This document shows, one piece after another, positions 41,876 through 50,832 of a DNA stretch of 64,000 nucleotides. Below the pieces are notes generated by a model that worked only from the letters and a program-made list of their open reading frames with translations, made no database searches and was not told where the DNA came from. The DNA comes from Streptomyces sp. NBC_01294. Lineage in GTDB: Bacteria > Actinomycetota > Actinomycetes > Streptomycetales > Streptomycetaceae. The translations under genes were made by a program, and so were the position numbers. Within the stretch, counting starts at the first letter, position 1. Each line of letters starts with the position of its first letter. Location: the NCBI RefSeq assembly GCF_035917235.1, contig NZ_CP108423.1:1488001-1552000 (forward strand), given 5' to 3'.

Positions 41876-42921
41876 GCACCGTCAGCGTGGTGATCCCCTG
41901 CTACAAGTACGGCCACTTCCTGGCCGACTGCGTCAAGAGCGTCCTGGACGAACAGGAGGGCGTGGACGTCCGGGTACTGATCATCGACGACGCCTCGCCC
42001 GACGACTCCGCGGAGGTCGCGCGCGCTCTCGCGGCCGCCGACCCGCGGATCGAGGTACGGGTCCACGCGCGCAACCAGGGGCACATCGCCACCTACAACG
42101 AGGGGCTGCTGGAGTGGGCCGACGGGGACTACGTCGCCCTGCTGTCGGCGGACGACCGGCTGGTACCCGGGGCCCTGGTGCGCGCCGCCGCCCTGCTCGA
42201 CGCCCATCCGGAGGCGGGCTTCGCCTACGGCAGGCCGCTGCGCTTCCGGCACGGCGGGCCGCTGCCGGCGGCCCGTACCCACAGCACGGGGTCGGTGGTC
42301 TACCCCGGGCGGTGGTGGCTGGAGCGGCGGTTCCGGGAGGGCACCGGGTGCATCACCTCACCCGAGGTGGTCGTCCGGACCAGTCTCCAGCGCAAGGTCG
42401 GCGGCTACGATCCGGAGCTGCCGCACGCCGGCGACATCGAGATGTGGATGCGGCTCGCGGCGCACGCCGACGTGGGCTACGTCCGGGGCGCCGATCAGGC
42501 CTTCTACCGCGTCCACGGCAACAACATGTCCACCACGGACTTCGGCGGGCAGCTCGACGACCTGCGCCAGCGCCTCGTCGCCTTCGACTCGGTGCTCGAC
42601 AAGTGCGCCGACCTGCTCCCGGGGGCCGACCGGCTGTCGGTGGCGGCGCGCACCCGGCTCGCCCGGTACGCGCTGCGGCGCGCCTACCGGGCCTACGACC
42701 GGGGACGCACCGCGCTGGTGCCGGTCGACGAGCTTGTGGAGTTCGCCGCCGAGTGCCTGCCGGGGGGCTACACGTCGCTGGCCGAGTACCGGGCGCTGCG
42801 CAGGCGTCGGCGGGTCGGGGCGCGTGTCATGCCGTACCTCCAGCCGCTGGTGCTCTCGGCCGTCGCCGACCGGGGGCGGGAGTGGCTGTGGTGGCGATCC
42901 TGGAAGCGCCGAGGGATCTGA
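41872..42921 (+). CDS. Family 2 glycosyltransferase
   Basis: 349 residues from a GTG overlapping the preceding stop (GTGA). GT-A fold: VSVVIPCYKYGHFLADCVKS, DDASPDDS and LLSADDRLVPGA (DXD equivalent); a later ELPHAGDIEMWMRLA carries the acceptor-side acidic motif. C-terminal 120 residues are helical and Arg-rich without a clear transmembrane helix. Cytosolic or peripheral; adds one sugar of the repeat unit. Last gene of the plus-strand operon. Confidence 0.88.
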   Translation: MSTVSVVIPCYKYGHFLADCVKSVLDEQEGVDVRVLIIDDASPDDSAEVARALAAADPRIEVRVHARNQGHIATYNEGLLEWADGDYVALLSADDRLVPGALVRAAALLDAHPEAGFAYGRPLRFRHGGPLPAARTHSTGSVVYPGRWWLERRFREGTGCITSPEVVVRTSLQRKVGGYDPELPHAGDIEMWMRLAAHADVGYVRGADQAFYRVHGNNMSTTDFGGQLDDLRQRLVAFDSVLDKCADLLPGADRLSVAARTRLARYALRRAYRAYDRGRTALVPVDELVEFAAECLPGGYTSLAEYRALRRRRRVGARVMPYLQPLVLSAVADRGREWLWWRSWKRRGI

Positions 42922-42950
42922 TGCGCCCTCGGTTCACCCCCCGGCTCCGT

Positions 42951-43652
42951 TCAGCGGGCCGCCCCGACGAGGGGCGCCGGCTCGGGCTCCTCGGCCGGGG
43001 CTCCCGGCCCGGCTCCGGCGTCGGCGTCCGTACGCCGGCGCCGGCTTCGGCGGGTCAGGAGCTGGTCGGACCACAGCGCCGCCGCGACGCCGGCGACCGC
43101 GGCCAGCAGCGCCACCCCGGCGAGGCCCCGGCTCTTGGTGCCGGTCTGCGCCACGGCGGTGGGCTGCACGAGGAGGGTCACGCTCATCCGCGCCTGCTCC
43201 GGGATGGCCTGCTGCGTCTGCATGTCCGTCAGGTGCTTCGTGTAGATCTCGATGATCTTCCGGACGGCCGTGTCGGCGGCGGCGGGGTCGGACTGCTCCG
43301 CCTGGACCTGCAGCGAGGGGATCAGGTAGCGGGGGGTGACGCTGGTCCCGCTGTTGCGCGGGATCAGCCGGTAGGTGCCGCGGACTCCCGCGGCGCGGAG
43401 CTCGGCCGCCCCCGCGGGCGAGCCCAGCTGCTGGACCGCCGCGTAGGAGACGGCGGCGAGCGGCGGCTGCAGATTGGCCAGCTGGTTGGGCTGGTTGTCG
43501 GTCACCGGCGGCTTGACCACCACGATCGCCGTGCTCAGGTACGTCTGGGTGGGGTGGAGCACCTGCACCGCTCCGGCGGCCGCGAGCACCGCGGCCAGGA
43601 CCAGGACGTACCAGCGCCGACGCAGCGCACGGACCAACTCACCAGGCGACAC
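42951..43652 (-). CDS. Wzz-like chain-length determinant (first copy)
   Basis: 233 residues, GTG with AAGGAA upstream. The N-terminal helix follows GELVRALRRRWYVLVLAAVL, then a long extracytoplasmic region (about 35-175), a second helix (LAGVALLAAVAGVAAALW) and a short basic tail. This is the Wzz/PCP topology controlling chain length. No tyrosine-kinase domain is attached. It diverges from the Wzz-Wzy fusion 80 bases away and is paralogous to it and to the copy at 50.0 kb. Confidence 0.85.
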   Translation of the reverse strand: MSPGELVRALRRRWYVLVLAAVLAAAGAVQVLHPTQTYLSTAIVVVKPPVTDNQPNQLANLQPPLAAVSYAAVQQLGSPAGAAELRAAGVRGTYRLIPRNSGTSVTPRYLIPSLQVQAEQSDPAAADTAVRKIIEIYTKHLTDMQTQQAIPEQARMSVTLLVQPTAVAQTGTKSRGLAGVALLAAVAGVAAALWSDQLLTRRSRRRRTDADAGAGPGAPAEEPEPAPLVGAAR

Positions 43653-43732
43653 GGGGATTCCTTCCGTCGTGACCGATCTTTCCAGGACACGGGTAGGTCC
43701 GCCATCAATTGGGCGCCCTGCGGGGGGTGTTC

Positions 43733-45769
43733 GTGAGCATCGGTGAGATCGTCGCGGTGCTGCGCCGCCGCTGGTACGTGATGGTGCCCCTCACGCTGAT
43801 CAGTCTCCTCGCGGGTCTGCACCTGTACCGGTCGGTGCCGGTGTCGTACCAGTCGCAGAGTTCGGTGGCGCTGCTCGACTCGACGGCGGTGGCCGAACTG
43901 GCCCCCGCCTTCGGCAATCCCATCTCCAACGCCGGCGGTACGCTCGTCGTGACCGCGGACGTGCTGATCAGGACGCTGTCGGGCACGGACGCGGCGCGGG
44001 ACCTGTACGGCCTCGGCGTGACCGATCCCTACACGGTCGGGTTCGCCGCGAACACCTCGGGCCCGGTGATCACGCTGACCGTCACGGGGACCGACCGTTC
44101 GAAGGTGCTCGACGAGACGAACACGCTCACCGCCTTCGCCGGGGAGCAGCTCAACGCACTGCAGGCGGCCGCCAAGGTCAAGCCCGCGTACTTCGTGCAG
44201 ACCGCCCCCGTGGTGCTGCCGCAGACCCCGGTGCCGCAGCTCAAGAGCCGCTACCAGCAGGTGCTGGGCGTCGTCATCCTCGGCACCACCAGCGCGTTCA
44301 CGCTGTCCTTCCTGACGGACAGCGTGCTGGCTGCGCTCGCCCGCAGGCGCGCTGCGGCCGCCTCGGCCGCCGGGACGCGGGGACGCGGCCGACGCAAGCC
44401 GTGGGGGCGGCAGCTGGACGCGACCGCCCTGCTCAGCTGCTATCTGGCGCTGGCGTTCTTCATCCCCTCGAACCTGACCCTGCCCGGGATGGGCGGGGTG
44501 GGCACCCCGGCCAACGTGTTCGCGCTCCTGTGCCTGTTCTGGTACCTGGCGGCCTGGCTCACCGGCCGGCTCCGGCCGGCCGCCGGCACCCGGCTGCCCC
44601 GGGTGGTGATGTGTCTGCTGGCCTTCTCCGTCCTGGCCTCCTACCTCGCGAACGCGACGCGCGGCAGCTCGCACAAGGAGGTCCTGGCGGCGGACCGCGG
44701 TCTGATCGGGCTGCTCGTCTGGGTGTCCCTGGTGGTGCTGGTCTCCGCCGGGATCCAGGACCGGGACCGGCTCGACGTCCTGCTGCGCCGGGCCGTCGTG
44801 ATGGGGGCGGTGGTGGCCGCCATCGGCTACTACGACTTCTTCACCGCGACCAACATCGCCGACAAGATCAGCATCCCGGGCCTCCAGTCGAGCGTCGCCC
44901 AGATCACCACCCTGGACCGCGGCTCCTTCACCCGGCCGCGTTCCACCACGGCGCAGCCCCTGGAGTTCGGCGGGATGCTCGCCATCCTGCTGCCCTTCGC
45001 CGTGCAGCAGGCCTTCGATCCGGTACGGCGGCACCTGAGCGCCCTGCGCCGCTGGGGGCCCGTGGTGCTGATGGGCGGCGCCCTGCCGCTGACGGTGTCG
45101 CGGACCTCCATCATCGGCGCGCTGATCGTGGTCCTGGTGATGGTGCTGCGCTGGAAGCCGGAGCGGCGGTGGGCCGCGATCGGTCTGCTGCTGGGCTCGG
45201 TGGCCTGTTTCAAGGTGATCGTCCCCGGGCTGATCGGCACCATCACCACCCTGTTCGGCTCCTTCCTGACGAACTCCGACAGCAGCACCCAGGCCCGGAC
45301 GGTCAAGTACAGCGCGATCGTCCCGTACCTCGGAGAACGCCCGCTGTTCGGGCGGGGCTTCGGGACCTTCCTGCCGGAGCTCTTCTTCTTCACCGACAAC
45401 CAGTACATGCTCACCCTGGCGGAGATGGGCCTCGTGGGGCTGCTCGCGCTCCTGGTCCTCCTGTTCACCGGCATCCACCAGGGCGGCGCCATCCGACGGC
45501 TGGCCCGCACCGAGTCCGACCGGGAGCTGGGGCAGGCGTTCTTCGCCTCGGCCCTCGTCTCGCTGGTCATCAGCGCCACCTTCGACGCCCTCAGCTTCCC
45601 GATGTTCGCCGGGATGTTCTTCCTGACGATCGCCGCCGGAGGCAGTTACCTCGGCTTCATCCGGCGCGCGGCGCCGGAGCCCCGCACCGTGGAGTCCCCA
45701 TGTCCTTCAGCCGCCCCGCACCCCGCCGCCCCGTCCCGCCGGCCCGAGCACAGGCAGCCGGTCCCGTAA
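43733..45769 (+). CDS. Fusion of Wzz-like domain and Wzy/O-antigen-ligase domain
   Basis: 678 residues from a GTG preceded by GGGGGG. Residues 1-210 are Wzz-like (GEIVAVLRRRWYVMVPLTLI, extracytoplasmic stretch, second helix near VLGVVILGTTSAFTLSF). A basic linker (RGRGRRKPWGR) leads to ~10 further helices with the O-antigen ligase/polymerase region, including SRTSIIGALIVVLVMVLRW and the extracytoplasmic LGERPLFGRGFGTFLPE. It would polymerise repeat units and set chain length in one chain. No stop or shift separates the parts. The next gene starts inside its 3' end (70-base overlap). Confidence 0.88.
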   Translation: MSIGEIVAVLRRRWYVMVPLTLISLLAGLHLYRSVPVSYQSQSSVALLDSTAVAELAPAFGNPISNAGGTLVVTADVLIRTLSGTDAARDLYGLGVTDPYTVGFAANTSGPVITLTVTGTDRSKVLDETNTLTAFAGEQLNALQAAAKVKPAYFVQTAPVVLPQTPVPQLKSRYQQVLGVVILGTTSAFTLSFLTDSVLAALARRRAAAASAAGTRGRGRRKPWGRQLDATALLSCYLALAFFIPSNLTLPGMGGVGTPANVFALLCLFWYLAAWLTGRLRPAAGTRLPRVVMCLLAFSVLASYLANATRGSSHKEVLAADRGLIGLLVWVSLVVLVSAGIQDRDRLDVLLRRAVVMGAVVAAIGYYDFFTATNIADKISIPGLQSSVAQITTLDRGSFTRPRSTTAQPLEFGGMLAILLPFAVQQAFDPVRRHLSALRRWGPVVLMGGALPLTVSRTSIIGALIVVLVMVLRWKPERRWAAIGLLLGSVACFKVIVPGLIGTITTLFGSFLTNSDSSTQARTVKYSAIVPYLGERPLFGRGFGTFLPELFFFTDNQYMLTLAEMGLVGLLALLVLLFTGIHQGGAIRRLARTESDRELGQAFFASALVSLVISATFDALSFPMFAGMFFLTIAAGGSYLGFIRRAAPEPRTVESPCPSAAPHPAAPSRRPEHRQPVP

Positions 45770-46686
45770 CCGTCGTCGTCGTCACCTGGAACAGCGCCGC
45801 GGTGATTCCGGAGTTCCTCGCCTCGCTGCCGGAGGGCATGGCCGGGACGGACTGGCGCCTGGTCGTCGCCGACAACGACTCGGCCGACGACACCGTGGAC
45901 GTGGTCCGCTCCCTGGCCCCGGAGGCGACGGTCGTCCAGACCGGCCGCAACGCCGGGTACGCGGCCGGGGTGAACGCCGCCCTCGGAGCCGCCGCCGGAT
46001 GGGAGGGCGGCTTCCGGGCGGCCCTGGTGTCCAATCCCGACGTCCGGATGCGGCGCGGCTGCGCCAAGGTGCTCGTGGACGCCTTCGACGCCGTCGTGCC
46101 CGGCGGCGGCCGGGTCGGGATCAGTGTCCCGCTGCTGTACGAGGAGGACGGCCGCACGCTCCTGTACTCGCTGCGCCGCGAGTCCCGCGTGACCCGGGCG
46201 CTCGGCGAGGCGGTGCTGGGCAACCGCCGGGCCGGGCGCTTCCCGCGCTGGAGCGAGCTGGTCACCGCCCCGTCGGCGTACGAGCGGGCGACGGTCGCCG
46301 ACTGGGCGACCGGCGCGCTGATGGCGGTGTCCCGGGAGTGCCTGGCCGCGTGCGGGCCCTGGGACGAATCGTTCTTCCTCTACTCGGAGGAGACCGAGTT
46401 CTGCCTGCGGGCCCGGGACCGCGGCTTCGTCACCCGGCTGGAGCCCTCGGCCTCGGCCACCCACCTCGGCGGGGACTCGCAGGTGTCGCCGCGGCTGTGG
46501 ACCCTGCTGACGCTCAACCGGGTCCGGCTCTACGAGCGCCGGCACGGGGCCGCGGCGACCGCCGCCTTCCGCGCGGCCGTCCTGCTGCGGGAGACCTCGC
46601 GGGCGGCGCTCGGCCGCCCGGCCAGTCTGGCGGCCGCCCGCGCCCTGGCGAGCCCGTCCGCGCTGCGCGCGACTCCCGGGCCCTGA
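45700..46686 (+). CDS. Family 2 glycosyltransferase (rhamnosyltransferase-like)
   Basis: 328 residues, ATG with GGAG upstream, starting 70 bases inside the fusion gene. GT-A fold: VTVVVVTWNSAAVIPEFLAS, VADNDSADDTVDVV, VSNPDVRMRRGC (DXD-type region) and DESFFLYSEETEFCLRARDRGF. This arrangement resembles rhamnosyl- and galactofuranosyltransferases. It ends back to back with the next gene: stop codons TGA and TCA form TGATCA with no spacer. Confidence 0.88.
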   Translation: MSFSRPAPRRPVPPARAQAAGPVTVVVVTWNSAAVIPEFLASLPEGMAGTDWRLVVADNDSADDTVDVVRSLAPEATVVQTGRNAGYAAGVNAALGAAAGWEGGFRAALVSNPDVRMRRGCAKVLVDAFDAVVPGGGRVGISVPLLYEEDGRTLLYSLRRESRVTRALGEAVLGNRRAGRFPRWSELVTAPSAYERATVADWATGALMAVSRECLAACGPWDESFFLYSEETEFCLRARDRGFVTRLEPSASATHLGGDSQVSPRLWTLLTLNRVRLYERRHGAAATAAFRAAVLLRETSRAALGRPASLAAARALASPSALRATPGP

Positions 46687-47496
46687 TCAGCCGGTGGGCG
46701 CCGGCCCGTCCCAGGCGGTGTAGAAGCTGTCCGGGTTGACCAGGTAGCGGACGGTGGGGCGGGGCAGGTGGCGCACCTCGTGGCGGCGGGCGTAGCGGCG
46801 CACGAGCTCCCAGTCCTCGCGGGGCAGCACCTCGGGGGTGCGGCGCAGCCGGCTGAAGTACAGGGACCGGTTGCGCCGCGCCACGAAGGCGTTGGTGTCC
46901 AGGAAGGCCTCGTGGGCGGCGCGGCGCCGGTCGAAGGGCACCGACAGGACGTCCCGTTCCGTGCCGTCGGGCAGCACCCTGCGCAGCGCGGTGTAGACGG
47001 CGTCGGGCCCGCCGGCCGGCTCCAGGGCCGCCAGGGCCTGCTCCAGGTGGTCGGGCTCCCACAGGTTGTCGTCGTCCAGGAAGGCCACGTAGCGCGACCT
47101 CGTCAGCCGGATCCCCACGTTGCGCACGACTCCGGCGGTCGCCGTGTTGCGGGCCAGGGACACCGCGAACAGCCTTGGGTCGGCGGGCAGTCCGGGCAGT
47201 CCGGCGCCGTCGTCGACGACGATGACCACCTGGTCGGTCACGGTCTGCCCCAGTGCCGAGCGGACCGCCGCGCGCAGGGCCTCGGGGCGCCGGTGGGTGG
47301 CGATCACGGTGGCGACGCGGGCGGCGGGGGGCCGTACGAGGACGGCGGCGAGGCGGGCGGTCTCGGTGTCCTCGAAGCGCCGCAGCCGCAGGGCGGAGGG
47401 GGCCAGCAGGAGTTTGTTCCTGGCCTCGAAGAGCACCAGCCAGCCGAAGGTCCGCTTGAGCAGCTCCCAGGGGGCCCGCGCGATCCGGCGCATCAT
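46687..47496 (-). CDS. Family 2 glycosyltransferase
   Basis: 269 residues, ATG with GGAGAG upstream (a second ATG follows directly). The N-terminal 55 residues are basic and helical (WELLKRTFGWLVLFEARNKL), possibly membrane-associating. GT-A motifs: VATVIATHRRPEALRAAV, VDDGAGLPG and YVAFLDDDNLWEPDH (DXD). C-terminal VLPREDWELVRRYARR. First gene after the flippase/Wzz block in the minus operon direction; probably adds one residue of the repeat unit. Confidence 0.87.
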   Translation of the reverse strand: MMRRIARAPWELLKRTFGWLVLFEARNKLLLAPSALRLRRFEDTETARLAAVLVRPPAARVATVIATHRRPEALRAAVRSALGQTVTDQVVIVVDDGAGLPGLPADPRLFAVSLARNTATAGVVRNVGIRLTRSRYVAFLDDDNLWEPDHLEQALAALEPAGGPDAVYTALRRVLPDGTERDVLSVPFDRRRAAHEAFLDTNAFVARRNRSLYFSRLRRTPEVLPREDWELVRRYARRHEVRHLPRPTVRYLVNPDSFYTAWDGPAPTG

Positions 47497-47508
47497 GAAC
47501 TCTCCGTC

Positions 47509-48576
47509 TCAGCTGCTGGGTTCGGGGACGACGGGCCGGCCGTCGGACATGCGGTTGCCCTTCCACACGTTCCCGGCGCCGCCCGCGTTCCAGGCGGTGA
47601 CCGGACCGTAGGCTCCGGCGGCCGGGTGGTACTGGGTGGAGAAGACGTTGTCCGTGACCTGGATGCCGGTGGCGCCCGGGCCGCCGCCGTAGAGCGCGTA
47701 CGCTCCCCCGGCCAGCCAGTTGCCGTCGACGACGACGGAGGAGACGACGCCCGTGTCGGCGAACAGGCCGACGGCCGCGGTGGCCCCCTTGTCCACCGGG
47801 GTGGAGTTCAGCAGGGTGTTGCGGCGGATGGTCAGCCGGCCCTTGTTGCCGCCTCCGCTGATGACGGCGTCGATGTGCTGCCATTCACCGCCCTGGTTGC
47901 GGAAGGCGACGAGGTCGTGGACGTAGTTGTCGTGCAGGTCCCCCTGTCCCATGGACAGGGCGTTGCCGAACACGGAGATGTCGCACCAGCCGACCTCGAT
48001 CGAGCTGCCGCCCATGTTCGAGACGGCGTAGTTCACCCCTCCGTTGTCGGGGCCCTTGCCCGGGACGGCCGTGATGGTGGTGTGCAGGACCTTCAGCCCG
48101 CTGAAGCCGGGGCGCAGGTTGATCCCCCACCAGTTGGCCGAGGTGATCCTGCTGTCGATGACGGTGACGTCGTTGGCGTAGACGTCGAGCGAGCCGCGGA
48201 TGTCCCAGCCCTTGATGACCGTGCCGTCCTTCTTGATCGACATGTTCCCCGTGTCGTGCCGCTCCAGGGAGATCCGCGGGCCGGTGCTGCTCGCGTCGGG
48301 GAAACCGCAGGAGCCGGGCGAGGTGCAGGCGGGGGCGGTGGACGGCGGTTCGCTCGCGCCCGGCGAGGGCTTCGGGGACGGGGTGGCCGAGGGGCTCGGG
48401 GTGGTGGCCGAGGGGGTGGGCGCGGCCGTACCCGGGAGCGTGGCCACCGGGGTGGCGGAGGGTCCGGCCGAGGGCTCGCCGACCCCGGTGCGGTCGGCCC
48501 GGTACAGGGTGAGGCCGGCGGCCAGCAGCAATCCGGCGAGCAGCCACGCCCCGAGGCGTTTGCGGTTCCTTGTCAC
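47509..48576 (-). CDS. Right-handed parallel beta-helix protein, secreted or anchored
   Basis: 355 residues, GTG with GGGGGTAGAG. One N-terminal helix (LGAWLLAGLLLAAGLTLY), then a Ser/Pro/Thr spacer (about 35-85) and a beta-helix (about 95-345) with repeats such as GWDIRGSLDVYANDVTVIDS, NYVHDLVAF and VVVDGNWLAGG. This fold is shared by polysaccharide lyases, epimerases and tailspike-type glycosidases. Two Cys pairs (ACTSPGSC) near the start. It may trim or modify the exported polymer. Starts 6 bases after the flippase stop. Confidence 0.8.
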   Translation of the reverse strand: MTRNRKRLGAWLLAGLLLAAGLTLYRADRTGVGEPSAGPSATPVATLPGTAAPTPSATTPSPSATPSPKPSPGASEPPSTAPACTSPGSCGFPDASSTGPRISLERHDTGNMSIKKDGTVIKGWDIRGSLDVYANDVTVIDSRITSANWWGINLRPGFSGLKVLHTTITAVPGKGPDNGGVNYAVSNMGGSSIEVGWCDISVFGNALSMGQGDLHDNYVHDLVAFRNQGGEWQHIDAVISGGGNKGRLTIRRNTLLNSTPVDKGATAAVGLFADTGVVSSVVVDGNWLAGGAYALYGGGPGATGIQVTDNVFSTQYHPAAGAYGPVTAWNAGGAGNVWKGNRMSDGRPVVPEPSS

Positions 48577-48582
48577 GGCTCT

Positions 48583-50043
48583 CTACCCCCGGATCAGCGA
48601 GCGGGCGGGCAGCAGGCACACGGCGTAGCACAGGGTGCCGGCGGCTGCGGTGGCGAGGAGCGCGAGCACGCCGTCGCCGAGGTACCGCTCGAGGCCGAGG
48701 ACCACGGCGGTCATCACCGCTCCGCCCAGGAGGGGCCAGGCGCAGGCCCGTGCGACGGTGCCGAGGCGGATGCCGCCGCGGTGCAGGGCGAGGAGGAACA
48801 CCGGCACCACGACGGCGCCGGCGACCAGGACGTGCCCCTGGGCCACCCCGACGATCCCGCCGGTGTGGGCGCCGTACACGAGGGCCGGGATCAGGAGGAG
48901 GAGCCAGAGTCCCTGGACCCCGATGAGCGAGCGGCGCCTGCCGATGGCCACCAGGCAGTCGTAGGCGAGTTCGCAGCCGATGCGGACCAGGCCGAGCGCC
49001 ATCAGCCAGGGCAGGGCACGGGCGGCGGGCAGCCAGCGCTCGCCGTAGACGAGTTCCACGATCGGGGCGGCGAGGGCGGCCAGCAGGACGCAGAGCGGAA
49101 CGGTGGCGGCCATCACGACGCCGAGGGCCCGGCCGAATCCGGCGGCCAGCGCCTTCGGTGTGCCGGCGAGCCGGGAGAAGCCGGCGAAGGAGACGCGGCG
49201 GGCCGCTTCGGAGATGATGCGGACGGGCCAGCCGGAGATGTTGAAGGCGAGCACGTAGAAGCCCAGGGCCAGCGGGTCCAAGGCCGAGCCGACCACCATG
49301 GTGTCCACGTTGACCACGCCGAGGGCGAGCATGCTGGCCCCGGCGAGGGGCAGCCCGAACTTCAGCAGCGCGCGGGCCTGCTCCCGGTCCCAGCCGAACC
49401 TCAGGGTGCCGGGTGCGGCGAGGCAGCAGCCGATGAGCGCGGCCACGTTGCCCACCACGGAGCCCCAGGCGAAGCTCATCGCGCCCCAGCCGTCCACGGC
49501 CAGCAGCAGGGTCACCGCGGTGCTGAGGACGAAGTTGAGCCCGTCGACGGCCATCCGCCGGCCCTGAGCGAACTCCCGGGTGAGGAACCCTGCGGGTACC
49601 TGGGACAGCCCGTCGAGGACCACGCACAGGCACATCACGCGCAGCACGCCGGAGGCCTCGGGCGAGCCGAGTACGCCGGCCACCGCGGGAGCCGCCGCGA
49701 ACAGCACGGCGTACAGCAGGCAGCTGGAGACCGCGCTCAGGGTGAGGACGGTCGGAGCGAAGCGGCGCGGATCGCCTTCCCAGCGCACGATCGCGAGGGA
49801 GACGCCGAGTTCGTTCGCGGAGAGCAGGACCAGCAGGACCGTCTGGGCGATCCCGTACACGCCCCAGGCCTCGGGGCCGAGGAAGAAGCGGGCCAGGATG
49901 ATGCCGGTGACGAAGTTGCCGAGGCGCATGACAACGGTGTTGACCAGGCTCCACTTGGCCGCGGAGCCGACCTTGCGCCCCAGCGACGGCGCCGCCGGGG
50001 TGGCCTTGCTGTCCGTCTCCGTGTCCGTTCCGGAGCCTGTCAC
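48583..50043 (-). CDS. Oligosaccharide flippase, Wzx-like
   Basis: 486 residues from a GTG overlapping the Wzz stop (GTGA). About 12-14 hydrophobic helices, with the MATE/MVF-type opening KWSLVNTVVMRLGNFVTGII, LDGLSQVPAGFLTREFAQGR and YVLAFNISGWPVRIISEAAR motifs. It flips undecaprenyl-linked repeat units across the membrane to the Wzy domain. The upstream frame (to 50478) overlaps the Wzz gene and is rejected. Part of a tight minus-strand operon. Confidence 0.88.
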   Translation of the reverse strand: MTGSGTDTETDSKATPAAPSLGRKVGSAAKWSLVNTVVMRLGNFVTGIILARFFLGPEAWGVYGIAQTVLLVLLSANELGVSLAIVRWEGDPRRFAPTVLTLSAVSSCLLYAVLFAAAPAVAGVLGSPEASGVLRVMCLCVVLDGLSQVPAGFLTREFAQGRRMAVDGLNFVLSTAVTLLLAVDGWGAMSFAWGSVVGNVAALIGCCLAAPGTLRFGWDREQARALLKFGLPLAGASMLALGVVNVDTMVVGSALDPLALGFYVLAFNISGWPVRIISEAARRVSFAGFSRLAGTPKALAAGFGRALGVVMAATVPLCVLLAALAAPIVELVYGERWLPAARALPWLMALGLVRIGCELAYDCLVAIGRRRSLIGVQGLWLLLLIPALVYGAHTGGIVGVAQGHVLVAGAVVVPVFLLALHRGGIRLGTVARACAWPLLGGAVMTAVVLGLERYLGDGVLALLATAAAGTLCYAVCLLPARSLIRG

Positions 50044-50810
50044 GGCGACCCGCCCGTGCGGGATCCGGCCGGGTGCGAACCGGCCGGGTGTGAACCGGCC
50101 GGGTGTGAACCGGCCGGGTGCGCGACGGTCATGCGCAGGGTGTCCGACGGGTCGGCGGCGGGCCCGGGTGCCGGTTCGCCGGCCTCGTCGGCTGCGGGCC
50201 GGTGCTTGCCGGGGCTGCGTCGCCGGGCCTCGACGAAGAAGGTGGCGACCAGGCTGAGCACGAAGCCCAGCGCGCCCGCCATGACGAGGAACTGGAGCCT
50301 GGCCTTGGTCTGCGCCTCCGGTTTCTGCGGTGGCACGATCGTGGTCATCCGGATCATGGCCTCCGGCTGGACCGACTGCTGGGTCTGGAACTCCAGCAGC
50401 CGCTTCTCGGCGTAGGCGGTCAGTATCTCGTCCGACTTCAGCACGGCGGCCGGGTCGGTCCCGACGACGCTCAGCCACATGTAGGGGCCGAGCGCGTTGT
50501 CGGCGATCTTCGCCTCGTGCACTCCGGTGACGCCCAGGGCCTTGAGTTCGGCCTTGGAGTCGTCGGAGTTGAGGTTGCGGGCCAGGCCGTCGGCCATCCC
50601 GGTGAGCGAGGCCTGGGTGCTCAGGAAGGGGTTGCCGTCGAAGGCCACCGTGGCCTTCTTCGAGTTCAGCAGCGTCACGGTGCTCTGCGACCGGTACTCC
50701 ACCGGGACCAGCAGGTACACGGCGGCGGTCAGCGCCGCCGTGAGCAGCAGCCCGGGCAGCAGTACGTACCAGCGCCTGCGCATGACCCGCCAGATCTCCG
50801 CGAGATCCAT
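50040..50810 (-). CDS. Wzz-like chain-length determinant with repeat tail (second copy)
   Basis: 256 residues. Opens MDLAEIWRVMRRRWYVLLPG, clearly paralogous to the copies at 43.0 and 43.7 kb. Two helices flank an extracytoplasmic region; the second is FLVMAGALGFVLSLVATFF. The C-terminus after PSDTLRMTV carries four HPAGS pentapeptides from a 15-bp DNA repeat. No kinase domain. Overlaps the flippase start, so export and chain control are coupled. Confidence 0.85.
   Translation of the reverse strand: MDLAEIWRVMRRRWYVLLPGLLLTAALTAAVYLLVPVEYRSQSTVTLLNSKKATVAFDGNPFLSTQASLTGMADGLARNLNSDDSKAELKALGVTGVHEAKIADNALGPYMWLSVVGTDPAAVLKSDEILTAYAEKRLLEFQTQQSVQPEAMIRMTTIVPPQKPEAQTKARLQFLVMAGALGFVLSLVATFFVEARRRSPGKHRPAADEAGEPAPGPAADPSDTLRMTVAHPAGSHPAGSHPAGSHPAGSRTGGSP
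50065..50120. repeat. 15-bp tandem repeat at the 3' end of the Wzz gene
   Basis: Three full copies and one partial copy of CCGGCCGGGTGYGAA, in frame, encoding HPAGS units on the minus strand. Confidence 0.9.
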
Positions 50811-50832
50811 GGTCTTCCCCTTCGAATTGCGT

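Noticed and set aside
44401..45699. Upstream part of the frame containing the rhamnosyltransferase-like gene
   Set aside because: Overlaps the Wzz-Wzy fusion in another frame and is low-complexity; ATG at 45700 has a ribosome-binding site.
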